DNA of 64,000 nt from Prochilodus magdalenae (lineage: Eukaryota; Chordata; Actinopteri; Characiformes; Prochilodontidae): assembly GCA_024036415.1 (NCBI GenBank), contig JAMWET010001950.1, forward strand, positions 378,001 through 442,000. Direction: 5' to 3'. The notes beneath the pieces are model-generated. The model was not told the origin of the DNA. It searched no databases and was given only the letters and a program-made list of their open reading frames with translations. Positions 45,860 to 56,374 of this stretch are shown one piece after another. The position numbers and the translations under genes were made by a program. Each line of letters starts with the position of its first letter. The stretch's first letter is position 1.

Positions 45860-46400
45860 CACATTATTAGAAACACCTCATTGTATCAACACTCATCGTA
45901 CGTTTTATCAGTTGTGCTTACTATGTATTCCAGACTCTACTTCATCTGTTTCTCTGTATACTTTGTTACCCTGTCCTTCCATGGCCAGGACCCCCACAGG
46001 ACCACCACAGAGCAGGTTTTATGTGGGTGGAGGATCATTCTCAGTGTCCTGTGACCACCGATGGAGGACTAGAGGATGACCACTTGTACAGCAGCAGATG
46101 AGCTATCATCTCTGACTGTACATCTACAAGGTGGACCAGCCAGGTAGGAGTGTCTAATAGAATGGACAGTGAGTGGACTCAGTGGTTAAACACTCCAGCA
46201 GCACTGCTGTGTCTGATCCACTCACACCAGCACAACACTAACACACCACCACCACGTCAGTGTCACGGCAGTGCTGAGAATGATCCACCACTCACATAAT
46301 ACCTGCTCTGTGGTGGTCCTGTGGGGGTCCTGACCACTGAAGAACAGATGGACTACAGTCTGTAACTGCAGAACTCACTCTCAGTTTAAGAGATGAAATG
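45860..46400 (+). mobile_element. Interspersed repeat, copy 2
   Basis: Opposite-oriented relative of 23380-23900 (TCAGTGTCCTGTGACCACCG, CTGACTGTACATCTACAAGG, ACCACCACGTCAGTGTCACG, GTCCTGACCACTGAAGAACA). Class uncertain, probably a non-autonomous DNA transposon. Confidence 0.5.
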
Positions 46401-46989
46401 ACCTTGACTAACAGAAGACTCCACCATGGGTGTTGGGTCAGCTAACATTACTACTGTTCAGTTAGTGTCAGTGGATGAAGGTTTAGTGGAGTCATCTACA
46501 ATCAAGGACAGACAATTAGACAAGGATGAAACGGGCACACGTGTCTGTCTAATGTTAGCATGATTAATGGGACTAGCTCTTTGCCAGAGGGTTGTGATGA
46601 AAAATCAGTATTCGTTTTGGGATATGGCACTGCCCGTAGTGTACAACTTTGTAGACTCGCTTCATCAAGTTGAGGGGTTTGAGGGGCTGCTGTGGGAAAC
46701 TTTGCACAACGCTTTTTTGCAAAATAGAAATGCCCCTCAAAATGACAGCAGGGATTCCCCGAGGCAAGGCTCAACAAAAGGAATATTTAACAGCAGTCTG
46801 ACCAGGCCAGTGGGATCAGCTTTATACTTACTGCAGGAGCACTTTCACTGGCACCTCTCCAGAAATGAAGCCTCACTATTCATGAGAAATGAAGAACAAT
46901 GGAGAACAATTTAAAATGATACGTACTGAGGGCTGAAGTTAGTAATCATGGGGCTGTATAGGCCAAAAACACAAATGGGGCCTCCTGCA
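46401..46989. other. Unassigned DNA
   Basis: Unique. A 115-codon plus frame (46567-46914) is the least repeat-like frame here, but it lacks a domain and overlaps a similar-length minus frame, so I do not call a gene. Confidence 0.35.
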
Positions 46990-47520
46990 TATGCATCTAC
47001 ACTCCAAAAAAAAAATATATAGTTTCACCCAGAAGGAATCAACCGACAGGAATGAACCTGGTGGGTAGGTTTGACATTGTGAGACGTGCAAATGATTCAG
47101 GTTTCACACATGCCCTCATCCTGTTAGTGCCAGTACCATTGGCAGACGGCTGCATGATGCAGGACGATATACACTCAGACTGTTACGACGAATTGCCCTT
47201 AATGTCAACATCGTCAAAGACTGCAATGGCGAGTCCAGCTTTTCTCTAGGTGTAGACAGGTGGTCTGGCATCACTCCAACCTTACTGCAAAATCTGCAGG
47301 AACTGTGTGAGAATGTTCAAGCTGCATGGAATGGATTATCACAGGACACCATTAGGAACCTCTACAACTCAATACTGAGGGACAATACTTCTGTATGTGT
47401 AGCTCAATAAATATTACCCATATCAATCCACATGTATCATCATTTATGTTCCTGGTAACCTTCATCTTCCTTCCCAACAGTACTACAATCCCACACTTCC
47501 TTCTGGGTGCAGTTTAAGAA
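46990..47520 (+). mobile_element. Tc1 family-A internal and right part
   Basis: TTTCACCCAGAAGGAATCAA, TTAGTGCCAGTACCATTGGC and GTCAACATCGTCAAAGACTG match decayed family-A interior. The right end (TGTATGTGTAGCTCAATAAA ... ACTTCCTTCTGGGTGCAG) matches 2744-2870. Internal deletions remove the catalytic blocks. Confidence 0.65.
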
Positions 47521-48437
47521 GTGTAATCATCTTACATGTAGTCATTATATTTGACATGTATTGTAAGATTATATAACTGTAGTGATAGATCACTAAGCAT
47601 GATTTAGGAAATGTGTTTAAACAAGCACAACTATCGGCCAATATGGAGAGATAATGATGTACAGTGCAAAGTAAAGAAGTAATGAGTGATGAGATGACCT
47701 TTCCAGGAAGTAAGAATCATCATAATCCCATTACAGTTTAAGAGAAGTAATCAGTCATTTGTAATTGATTAGCTATTTCCCCAGCACTGTAGCTGACATT
47801 AAAGACCCAGGGACCTTCTATTTGTGTTTTCTGCAAACTGCAAACCTACACCTGTACCCTTTAATTAATGTTCCAGTCACCAATAAATGATGGATATATC
47901 AGCTATATGAGCTAGACCGCTTTTCACCCATTCATTCCTTCGTTTATATGTGAACATCGTTCATTCGCTGTTCAGGCATCGCTTTGTCTGTCTGTTTGTT
48001 TGTCCCTCTGTCCATCTGCATGTCTGTTCTTCTGTTCTCTTTTATGCATTATTTCTTTCCCACTGTCTATTCGTCCTTATGTTCGTTAGTTCCTTCACAA
48101 GCTGCTTTGTCCATTTATTGGCTCATTCATCTGTCTGTCTGCATGACTGATCGTCCATGGCTTTTTTGGTCCACTGATGTCACATAAAGGCTAGATAACG
48201 ATTTTATTTCTGTATGAGAGGCCTGCTCCGCCTCCATGATACAGTTTTGGAAAGAGATCTGTCAATCAAGCAGCCACACCAACACAGTTCTCAGACAGGG
48301 CTGATAAGCGTTTTTAAGCCGTGTTTGATCATATATATATTTATATATTTATATTACATTTTATATTTTTTACTAAATCTTTGCTGGATGTTTAATTTAA
48401 CTAGTCATGTTTAGGATTACACTGAAGAACGTCTATA
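47521..48437. other. Unassigned DNA
   Basis: Unique. CTGT/TCTG-rich around 47985-48150 (cryptic simple repeat). No gene. Confidence 0.4.
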
Positions 48438-49415
48438 CAGGTGCAGGTCATAAAATTAGAATATCGAAAAAGTTGATTTATTTCAGTAATTCCATTAAAA
48501 AAGGGAAACTTGTATATTATATTCATTCATTACACATTTTGATGATTATAACTGACAACTAATGAAAACCCCAAATTCAGTATCTCAGAAAATTAGAATA
48601 TTGTGAAAAGGTTCAATACTGAAGACACCTGGTGCCACACTCTAATCAGCTAATTAACTCAAAACACCTGCAAAGGCCTTTAAATGGTCTCTCAGTCTAG
48701 TTCTGCAGGCTACACAATCATGGGGAAGACTGCTGACTTGACAGTTGTCCAATAGACGACCATTGACACCTTGCACAAGGAAGGCAAGACAGAAAAGGTC
48801 ATTGCTAAAGAGGCTGGCTGTTCACAGAGCTCTGTGTCCATGCACATTAATAGAGGTGAAGGGAAGGAAAAGATGTGGTAGAAAAAAGTGTACAAGCAAT
48901 AGGGATAACCGCACCCTGGAGAGGAGTGTGGAACCAAACCCATTCAAAAATGTGGGGGGGATTCACAAAGAGTGGACTGCAGCTGGAGTCAGTGCTTCAG
49001 GAACCACCACGCACAGACGTATGGATGACATGGGTTTCAGCTGTCGCATTCCTTGTTTTAAGCCACTCTTGAACAAGAGACATCAGAAGCGTCTTGCCTG
49101 GGCTAAAGACAAAAAGGACTGGACTGCTGCTGAGTGGTCCACAGTTCTGTTCTCTGATGAAAGTAAATTTTGCATTTCCTTTGGAAATTAAGGCCCCAGA
49201 GTCTGGAGGAAGAGAGGAGAGGCACAGAATGCATGTTGCTTGAGGTCCAGTGTAAAGTTTCCACAGTCAGTGATGGTTTGGGGTGCCATGTCATCTGCTG
49301 GTGTTGGTCCACTGTGTTTTCTGAGGTCCAAGGTCAACGCAGCCGTCTACCAGGAAGTTTTACAGGACTTCATGTTTCCTGCTTCCAACTTTATGGAGAT
49401 GCAGATTTGCTTTGT
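48438..49415 (+). mobile_element. 3'-truncated Tc1-like element, family F
   Basis: The left end CAGGTGCAGGTCATAAAATT with a second internal GAAAATTAGAATATTGTG shows the direct-repeat pattern of Tc1 ends. A preceding TA (48436-48437) fits the target site. The transposase begins at 48720 and the sequence stops matching after about 49410, before the second Asp block. The right end is missing. Confidence 0.72.
48720..49410 (+). pseudogene. Tc1 transposase, truncated (family F)
   Basis: ATG at 48720 reads MGKTADLTVVQ then a TAG stop, so the N-terminus is already broken. A helix-turn-helix-like part follows in another frame. From 48900 one frame reads NRTLERSVEPNPFKN, RHQKRLAWAKDKKDWTAAEW and STVLFSDESKFCISFGN, including the first catalytic Asp (codon 49156-49158), and then stops. 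A shifted frame from 49240 has VMVWGAMSSAGVGPLCFL and NAAVYQEVLQDFM. The D(35)E half is absent. Confidence 0.75.
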
Positions 49416-50149
49416 CATGTCACATGACGTTACTAAGCAGATGTGTCATCACATAACAACATACAATAGTTTATTAAAATGATTCCTATCTATACAAAGG
49501 GTTATTTAACATATGATGCATACTGTGTCTCCTACTGTGTATGTGTATTTTCATGCCCTTTGCTCAGGGGGCCTTAAACAGATGCCCATCTTTGCTTGAT
49601 GCAAAGACCACCTCTCATATCCCATTATATTCAACATTCTATTGAGGACTGACTGACAGGTTTTGGACAACACTTGAGCAAGTACAAAGGCAACATGTTG
49701 ATGTTGTCATGCACATCAAAGACTTGCTTGTGATAATTGCTTGTGCCTGTTAAAAACAACAAGTCTCCCCGATTTACCTGCTTTCACTGGAAAGCAGCGA
49801 CATATGGCCCAGAACAGAGACTTACTCTCAGCACTCTCCACCAACTGCTCTGTTCAAGAGGGTTTTCAGGAGTTCTGCAGGTTAAGGTGGGCGCTGCTTT
49901 ATATGTGAAAGAGATGAAGAGCATGAGCTCCAGATCTGAAACATTCCACAGCTGTTTCTGTCCATCACTTTACTGTGAGAAGACAATGCAGCACTATGGG
50001 TCTGGAAGGATGCGTAGCTGTTGGTGTTCTCAGAACAAGAGTCATTGAAAGTGGTTGGGTTAATTTGGATTTTGAGAAGCAGAAAATGCATCTTCCTTCT
50101 ACGATTGTACTTGGAGGTGTAGGAAAATATTCCTTGCAGCATTCCCGAA
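49416..50149. other. Unassigned DNA, possibly transposon-derived
   Basis: No recognised gene. AAGACAATGCAGCACTATGG and GTCTGGAAGGATGCGTAGCT near 49980 have the feel of an old repeat, but I cannot place it. Confidence 0.35.
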
Positions 50150-50560
50150 AGCAAGTTTCCTAAAAGCTATGGAAGCAGTATAAGTGCATGACACCATTGC
50201 AGTCTATGATGACGCTGAGGTGGTGTTGAGGGCAGTCGTCGTAACGGCCTGTGTTCATGTAGTCCTGCGTTGTGCATCTGTCTGCAGATGGTGCTGGCAC
50301 TAACAGGATGACTCATAGAGGCATCACTGCTTACTGGATGTCTGAAGTTGTGGCTGTTTGGTCAGTCAGTTTCACAATGTCAAAGGCCCTACCTTTGCGT
50401 ACCCACCAAGTTTCGAGTTGAAACTGTGGTTGATTACCCTCTAGAATATCAAACACTACAACAGTTTCAGTGATTTAATTGTCTGGTACATTAGTGTTTA
50501 ATTGTCTGGTAAATTTGTTTTTCCTGACACTGAAAAACGAATAGCTTGAATAAGTGAAAG
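50150..50560 (-). mobile_element. Tc1 family-A relic, minus orientation
   Basis: GCACTAACAGGATGACTCAT, TGTTCATGTAGTCCTGCGTT and ACCCACCAAGTTTCGAGTTG are antisense family-A interior phrases, as at 58845-59160. Ends are not preserved. Confidence 0.5.
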
Positions 50561-50799
50561 ATGCTCTCTGACCTTTGCACAGTACAGTGTAGCATAAAAT
50601 ATATTTGTTCTCTCATCAAGTAAAGGGGGTGGGGTTAGGGTAGTTTTCTAGTGGGCCAAATCGAACGTCCTCATGAGTCGACATTAGCCTGCAGGCCGCA
50701 CTTTAGGCAGCCCTGTCTGCTTTTCCAGTGCACATCTCAGAATGCATCTCCAACTTTAGACTGCAACTTTGAGTAGAATGAGTGGCGTCAGAGCAAGCC
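50561..50799. other. Unassigned DNA
   Basis: Short unique spacer. Nothing recognised. Confidence 0.35.
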
Positions 50800-51600
50800 T
50801 GAGCCGAGGTGCCCCATAAGGGGTCTTCCCCAGGGAGCGGAAAGGCCTCCTGCCCTGTCAGCTTTCCCCACCCTCAGCTAGCTGCTTGTCTTTCCCTGCG
50901 ATCGTCTACGTCTCGCTACAGGAGTGGTGATTTACAGCCCGATCTGCACGGCCTCGTCATTTTCCCCCTCATTACCCAATACTCTCTCAAGGACTGCCAC
51001 GGAATGCACGGAAAGTCAATTAAGCTATTCTGACCGGAGATCCCAACGGCTATAAATCACCGGCTGGGGTTACTAATCAGGCCCTGCCATGCCGTGCAGG
51101 ATTTGGGGGCCCTGGCGAAGTCGGAGGTGCAAGCGGAGCTGTAATTGATAGAGCTCCTGTAAAAAGTATTACGAAGAGAAAATGAAATATGTTGATGCAT
51201 TGGAACAACACAGCGTCTGGCTGTAATAAGCATTCCCTCAGGCGCCCGGCGCATTGTAATATTTACACGTTGATGAATTAATATCCCTCGCAGTCAATAA
51301 GCTGCTCGATGCTGCCTCTAAACTGCCATCCGTATGATTTATGAAAAGTGTCTGTTAGTACAGGACCCCTGTGCCAACACCCAGAGCTGCTCCTTCTCCA
51401 ATCCATCCACGGCTGCTCCGCTTTAGCCCAGCATGCTCTAAATCCGCCCAAAAATATGCAAACACCTTCCTGAATCCTGGAGCGAGGACAGCAGAGGTAA
51501 TTGAAAAGACATACAAGAGCCGAGGAACGGCGGGCGCTACATAACTCGCTGCTTTTCTTTCATTTTCCATCCGACTGGGGCTTAATGCCTATCCCTTACA
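50800..51600. promoter_or_regulatory. Strongest candidate conserved non-coding region
   Basis: About 0.8 kb free of simple repeats or transposon signs, with balanced composition and many homeobox/POU-like words (GTCAATTAAGC, TTACTAATCAGG, GCTGTAATTGATAGAGC, TTGATGAATTAATATCC). Overlapping minus frames (51057-51254, 51355-51570) have no domain. The sharp change from the repeat-laden flanks is what I expect of an ultraconserved-type enhancer near a developmental gene, but comparison with other fish is needed to say so. Confidence 0.33.
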
Positions 51601-52104
51601 CCGTGTGTGTGTGCACAGCAGAGGCCTTGTCAGGATCAGCCCATGTGTGACACATCCATCAGTTCACAGCAAAGGCTGAGCACTTTCCTTTTTTATATCA
51701 GCACTTTCATCTCTGCCCGTATCTGCACCTGGGAATTGAATCTTGGAATAGCAACTTTTATCTCTGTGGTCGAGTGATGATCTCTCTGTGTGTAGTGTGT
51801 GTGGTGGGCATGTGTGTGTGTGTGGGGAGGTGACTCGAGTATTGGACAAAACGAGCACACTGTTAAAATGATACCTCGGCAAGTGAAGTCCTCACAGTCT
51901 CTTTCTGCAGGCCTCCGAGTTGACCATTCCACTGGGATGGAATGGAAATTGGCTCGGGTGTTTTACACCGTTTCTCTGGCTTTAATTCTGTCATCAGATT
52001 AGGACACTGTTGGCTCTTTGTGAGCTCTGTTTGTCAAAAGGGAAGAGATGGAACCCTCTTGCTGTGAAACTAATTCACAACTCTTATTATTATTTACTAT
52101 ATTA
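51601..52104. other. Unassigned DNA
   Basis: Contains a short GT-rich run (51788-51835). Otherwise unique. The TA at 52103-52104 is the target site of the next element. Confidence 0.45.
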
Positions 52105-52176
52105 CAGTTTTTTACCACTACTAACAACCTTTTGTCCAATCTGTAGTCACATTTTCAAAACTCTAAACACAGTAAG
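52105..52176 (+). repeat. Left terminal inverted repeat
   Basis: Starts CAGTTTTTTACCACTACTAA and ends TCAAAACTCTAAACACAG. It pairs with 54555-54625. Confidence 0.75.
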
Positions 52177-52611
52177 CGCAACATCAGTCCTTAGTGGGCT
52201 ATACCATTAATACAATTCATGTTGTTTTTGCATAAAATGCAATCATTTAACACGTTTCTACAATGCTTACATTTTCTGTACACACAAGGTTACCCAATAA
52301 CAAAACTCTGGATCTTTCTTGTCTTATTTACAAATGCTTGCACACAGCATGTCGAAAATGAAAACCTAAGGTTCAAAACCTTAAATATCGTATAAAATGC
52401 AAAAAAAGTAGGTGAAAAGGTGTAATACACATCTCTGCACATACAGATCACTAAAATAAAATGCAGTAATAGACCAACCACAGCTGATTCCAATCCCAGT
52501 TGGAAACACAGCCAGGTGCTGTCAGTAACATGGACACATAAAAACAGGGGCTTGTTTAGTTTGGTCAATGTGGGCACAGGAGCAGAGAGAATGACAGGGG
52601 AAAGAAAAATC

Positions 52612-52829
52612 ATGTCTGGACAAGGAAGAGGAATAGTTAGGCCAGGGCAAGGGAGAAGGAGAGGAGTTAGAATGCGTGGTGGTGTTCAACGAAGGGTAAG
52701 AACTACTGTCACTGATGAAATTAGAGCCACCATCATAGACCATGTGATAAACCATTGTCTATCACTGAGAGAGGCTGGTGAAAGAGTGCAGCCTAACCTC
52801 AGACGGTCAACTGTGGCTTCCATTATCCG
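52612..52829 (+). pseudogene. Transposase exon 1 (DNA-binding part)
   Basis: From the ATG at 52612 it reads MSGQGRGIVRPGQGRRRGVR (Arg/Gly-rich, nuclear-localisation or DNA-contact-like), then TVTDEIRATIIDHVINHCLS, LREAGERVQPNLRRSTVASI: a helix-turn-helix. The exon ends ATTATCCG before GTAAAC, splitting an Arg codon after two bases. ATG 52591 is an alternative start in the same frame. No stop or shift inside. Confidence 0.7.
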
Positions 52830-52943
52830 GTAAACAATACATTTTACAAGTATATTCCTACTGATGCTATATCTTACAGTAACTGCAGGCCACCGGTCCC
52901 ACCGCTAATACATATGTTGTATTTTTGTTTATTTACTGTAAAG

Positions 52944-53230
52944 GATGCAGCGTCTGCCTCCCTCTGGGGGAAGGGGAAAACTCCTGAGTGAAGACCAGGA
53001 GCATGCAATTGTAGACATGGTCATTGCTGACAATGAAATAAAACTTTCAGAGAAATTCAGAATTCCGAATGATAGAAAATAACCAGCTATTTCACAATGT
53101 GGAAAGCATTAACCTGACAACCATCGCCCGGACTCTGACTAAATACAGAGTTCGCATGAAGCAGTTGTACACGGTTTCTTTTGAAAGGAACAGTGAGAGG
53201 GTTAAGGAACTCCGGCACCAATATATCCAG
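52944..53230 (+). pseudogene. Transposase exon 2, one frameshift
   Basis: Preceded by TTTACTGTAAAG (acceptor at 52942-52943; intron 52830-52943). Reads MQRLPPSGGRGKLLSEDQEH then AIVDMVIADNEIKLSE. A shift near 53055-53070 moves the frame, and IENNQLFHNVESINLTTIAR, TLTKYRVRMKQLYTVSFERN, SERVKELRHQYIQ follow. The pattern GGRG, then LSEDQE..IV, then a second helix-turn-helix, matches multicopy fish proteins with a DDE_3-type catalytic domain. It ends at a clean donor CCAG|GTATGG. Confidence 0.72.
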
Positions 53231-53374
53231 GTATGGTGTCTATCCTATATACCTGTTATGTCTTGTAATATAGTGAGTTTTACACTGTGCCACGCTGCAT
53301 GGAAACATGAGTTACAGTATGTACAGTAGGACAAACTGAAAGTGTGTTAAACTACTGTGATTGATTTCTTTTAG

Positions 53375-54024
53375 AGAGTCATGGAGTTGGAAGCCGATAG
53401 GACCCCATTTACGTGGATGAGGCAGGATTTAACCTGGCAAAAACCCGTCGGCGGGGTAGAAACATCATTGGGAAAAGAGCCACCATTAATGTACCGGGTC
53501 AGAGAGGAGCAAATATCACCATGTGTGCTGCAATCTCAAGTGCTGGTTTGGTCCTCCACAAATGCCAGATTGGTCCTTATAGCATTGACCACCTTCTTTC
53601 GTTTTTGGATGAACTCTACCAACAACTGGTGCCAGAAGCAGAAAGGGAACAGGTGGGAGGAAACATGAGGACATTTGTAATTACATGGGATAATGTAGCA
53701 TTCGACCGTTCTCATGTCATCACAAACTGGTTTGCAGACCATCCAAGAGTGATGTCCCTTTTCCTCCCGCCCTACTCGCCTTTCCTCAACCCCACTGAGG
53801 AATTTTTTTCAGCCTGGAGGTGGAAGGTGTACGATCATCGGCCACATGACCAAATGTCCCTACTATATGCAATAGATGCCGGCTGCAGAGACATTTCAGC
53901 AGAAGACTGCCAGGGGTGGATAAGGCATGCCAAGCGTTTCTATCCCAGGTGCATGGCAAGGGACAATATCAGACGTGATGTGGACGAAAACATGTGGCCA
54001 AATGCTGAAGACCGTTCAGATTAG
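53375..54024 (+). pseudogene. Transposase exon 3, catalytic domain intact after one shift
   Basis: The acceptor TTGATTTCTTTTAG ends at 53374 (intron 53231-53374, 144 bp). RVMELEADR is followed by a one-base shift near 53395, then 203 open codons from 53413: VDEAGFNLAKTRRRGRNIIG (first Asp codon 53416), TWDNVAFDRSH (second Asp 53689) and SPFLNPTEEFFSAWRWKVYD (Glu 53797), 35 residues between the last two. The C-terminal DENMWPNAEDRSD precedes TAG at 54022-54024. That stop lies inside the inserted retroposon scrap; without it the frame would run on about 25 codons to TAG near 54150. Confidence 0.82.
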
Positions 54025-54072
54025 ATAGATAGATAGATAGATAGATAGATACTTTATTGATCCCGAAGGAAC
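54020..54072 (-). mobile_element. 53-bp GATA-tailed retroposon scrap with target duplication
   Basis: ATTAGATAGATAG... ends ACTTTATTGATCCCGAAGGAAC, the same junction as 7073, 31529, 60597 and 60950. It is flanked by a perfect 12-bp repeat AAGACCGTTCAG (54008-54019 and 54073-54084). This proves a target-primed insertion with extreme 5' truncation; its sense is minus. Confidence 0.88.
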
Positions 54073-54554
54073 AAGACCGTTCAGTCACAGACTCCTTTTT
54101 TGTCAATCTACATTCCATACAGTACGTTACAGTAATATCACTCATTGTGTAGACAATATGTTGCCAAAAATGCACACATTTAAGTAAAAAGTCCAAATGT
54201 AGCGGATTACAGTAAAAATGAACTGACTTAAGAAAACAACAGATGTTATAATGTCTATTGTTTGCTGGGAGAGAGTAAAATATTACATGTAATATAGTTT
54301 CTGTAATGCCATCAACTGTTGTTTTTTGACAGTAGTTGTGCAGTGATTGACTATGTTCCTCTTGAATAGAGAATCTGTGCTAGTGTTTTGAAAGAATGAT
54401 TGGATACTGAGCCAGGTTTGCTGTGTTTTAACAGAGTTAGTGTATATTAAAAAACTTTGTTTGCATTGTGAAATGCAGAGTTGGTATTTAGTTAAGAATA
54501 TGTGCTTTTGAAAAGGATTTTAACTATTTGGCTATTTGTATGAGGTAGATGTGG

Positions 54555-54625
54555 CCGCTGTGTTTAGAGTTTTGAAAAAGTATCTTAAGTATTGGTAAAC
54601 GCTTGTTAGCAGTCGTAAGAAACTG
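54555..54625 (-). repeat. Right terminal inverted repeat
   Basis: Reverse complement of the left end, with several substitutions and short gaps. A TA follows at 54626-54627. Confidence 0.75.
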
Positions 54626-54689
54626 TAATGAAGTGTTTCTTAAGCATTAGTGTTTACTTTGAAATGGACTGACTAGTGGTAACCTCAGG

Positions 54690-55085
54690 CTCCTGCAGAT
54701 GGCGCTGCATGAGGATGAGGGGGCTATAAATACCTGCAGGGTGAGTGATGGGATTCATGTCTCGGTCTATGTGTGGTAAATGCCTCCAAAGCAGATTCTA
54801 ATGATTGGCTAAGGGAGTGACTGCATTTGGGCGTGGCCAAAGACCATAGTGTGAAGGAAGTAGCTGAATCTGCAGGTTTATGGAAGCGTACGGTCATACG
54901 GGTCTACCAGCAGTGGCTAAAATCGCAGTCTACAGGAAACTCTCCTCAGAATTGTGCCAGAGAAGGTATCCACCAAATTCTTTGATGCTAGTGTCTGGTG
55001 TCTGAACATCGATGTGGACTACATCCAGATACGTGTCCAACCCATGCCAGATCAAATTTCACCTGGTATTCATTCTAGTGGCGGT
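54690..55085 (+). mobile_element. Tc1-like relic, family D, plus orientation
   Basis: CTGCAGATGGCGCTGCATGA, AGTGTGAAGGAAGTAGCTGA, GTCTACCAGCAGTGGCTAAA and ACAGGAAACTCTCCTCAGAA match 39570-39980 in reverse. Translation gives SVKEVAESAGLWKRTVIRVY then QQWLKSQSTGNSPQ: the helix-turn-helix with no catalytic part. Confidence 0.6.
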
Positions 55086-55176
55086 ATTGCACATTATTAG
55101 GTACGTTTTAGTTACAGGTGACTAATATTTTGTCAGGTGAGCTAGTCAGCTAATAAACTGCATATTTCATGACTTA

Positions 55177-55177
55177 G

Positions 55178-55212
<35 letters not shown>
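55177..55212. repeat. (GATA)n microsatellite
   Basis: About nine GATA units. The TTTATTGATCCC partner is absent, so it may be a retroposon tail that lost its UTR, or independent. Confidence 0.9.
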
Positions 55213-55632
55213 TGCACAATCTTCCAACAGAGGCTGCCATATAAAGCCACAATGTTTCTGTAGTACTCCAGAATAGACAAACCACACACTGGCTGTAAAG
55301 AGCGACTAAGAATTTGGTTTGGCTATATCGGAACAGACACTGAGGCTAGGCCAGACAACAGCACCCGGAAAGGGAGGAAAGGGAGGATGAGGTTCAGTAG
55401 ATCGCTCATCGCTAAGGGTTACACACTACTCCTTTAATGCAAGGTGTGAACAAATTCTCAAAGAATTCAGTTTAATAGATGGTTCCTCAAGAGTTTTTAC
55501 TAACGGCAATGGTTCAGTAGAGAACCATACATCCTGCTTCTAAAACATCTAAGAAAAAATAATAATCATATTATATACTTAGGGTAATCTCTGAAGGAGA
55601 AAATATTAGATATGGTAGCTAAATTTAAGATA
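55213..55632. other. Unassigned DNA
   Basis: Unique sequence. A GGTTCCTCAAGAG...AGAGAACC phrase near 55480-55530 may be a decayed MITE. No gene. Confidence 0.4.
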
Positions 55633-55639
55633 TGTGTGT

Positions 55640-55686
<47 letters not shown>
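55633..55686. repeat. (TG)n microsatellite
   Basis: About 25 TG units with one TATG interruption near the start. Confidence 0.94.
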
Positions 55687-55689
<3 letters not shown>

Positions 55690-55960
55690 ATGCCTCAGGG
55701 TTTTATTTTAGCTGCACACGGTTCTCATGATTAATTAGCGGAACCTATTTATACTGCATGCTGTGATTCGCTGCACTGTAAGCTGTGATGTGTCATCAGC
55801 CTGTCTTTTACATCCGGCCTGGTCACTGTGACTGTGAGGCAGGCTGAACCGGCCATGGGGAAGCCTCAGGAGCAGCTAACGCTGGGCCAGTGGGAGATGG
55901 CTGGGGAGCAGATCTGTTTGGTGTCAATAGTTTGGCCTTAGTATAAATGAGGCTCATAAA
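55690..55960. promoter_or_regulatory. Candidate conserved non-coding block
   Basis: Unique sequence between GT repeats with TCATGATTAATTAGCGGAAC (homeobox core TTAATTAG) and GCATGCTGTGATTCGC. Composition only. Confidence 0.25.
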
Positions 55961-56374
55961 AACACTGCTATATATATGTGTATTTATATGTGTGTGTGTG
56001 TGTGGGGTGGGGGGGGGGGCGTTGTTTTCACTGTGCTTAATTATGCAGTCTATTTTTATGTGTGCAACATTCACATTCTACTGAATTAGTTCAAAGTCTA
56101 AAAATTACATTTGGCTATATTTGACTGATTGAAAATCATCTTCTTTTGCTTTAAGAGATGCTGCATCTTAATTATGTGTATTTTATTCAAGTAAATCACT
56201 GAACATTACATTTTGTTACTACTAATACAACAATAACACCTCTGAAATCAAATGTTTCAGTAGTGACTGATTAACACGTCAGCATAAAAATTAAACTTTA
56301 TACTTTAAACAGCAATACAGTCCTGCAGGGGTGTGGCTAAAATAACACTCCACCCATGTGTAATATAATATACA
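55961..56374. other. Microsatellite and unassigned DNA
   Basis: A short GT run with a G-tract (55990-56020), then AT-rich unique DNA. No gene. Confidence 0.45.

Larger units (their letters stand above)
52105..54625 (+). mobile_element. Tc1/IS630-superfamily element with spliced transposase gene
   Basis: The ends are CAGTTTTTTACC... and ...AAACTG, flanked by TA on both sides (52103-52104, 54626-54627). The terminal inverted repeats align over about 72 bp; the core TTTCAAAACTCTAAACACAG is identical at 52153-52172 and, reversed, 54558-54577. Length is 2521 bp, long for a Tc1-type element, because the transposase is interrupted by two introns and the UTRs are long. A 53-bp retroposon scrap is inserted at 54020-54072. 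The catalytic exon is intact; upstream exons carry small frameshifts. Confidence 0.82.

Noticed and set aside
46567..46914. 115-codon plus frame
   Set aside because: Overlaps a similar-size minus frame and lacks any motif; kept only as unassigned.
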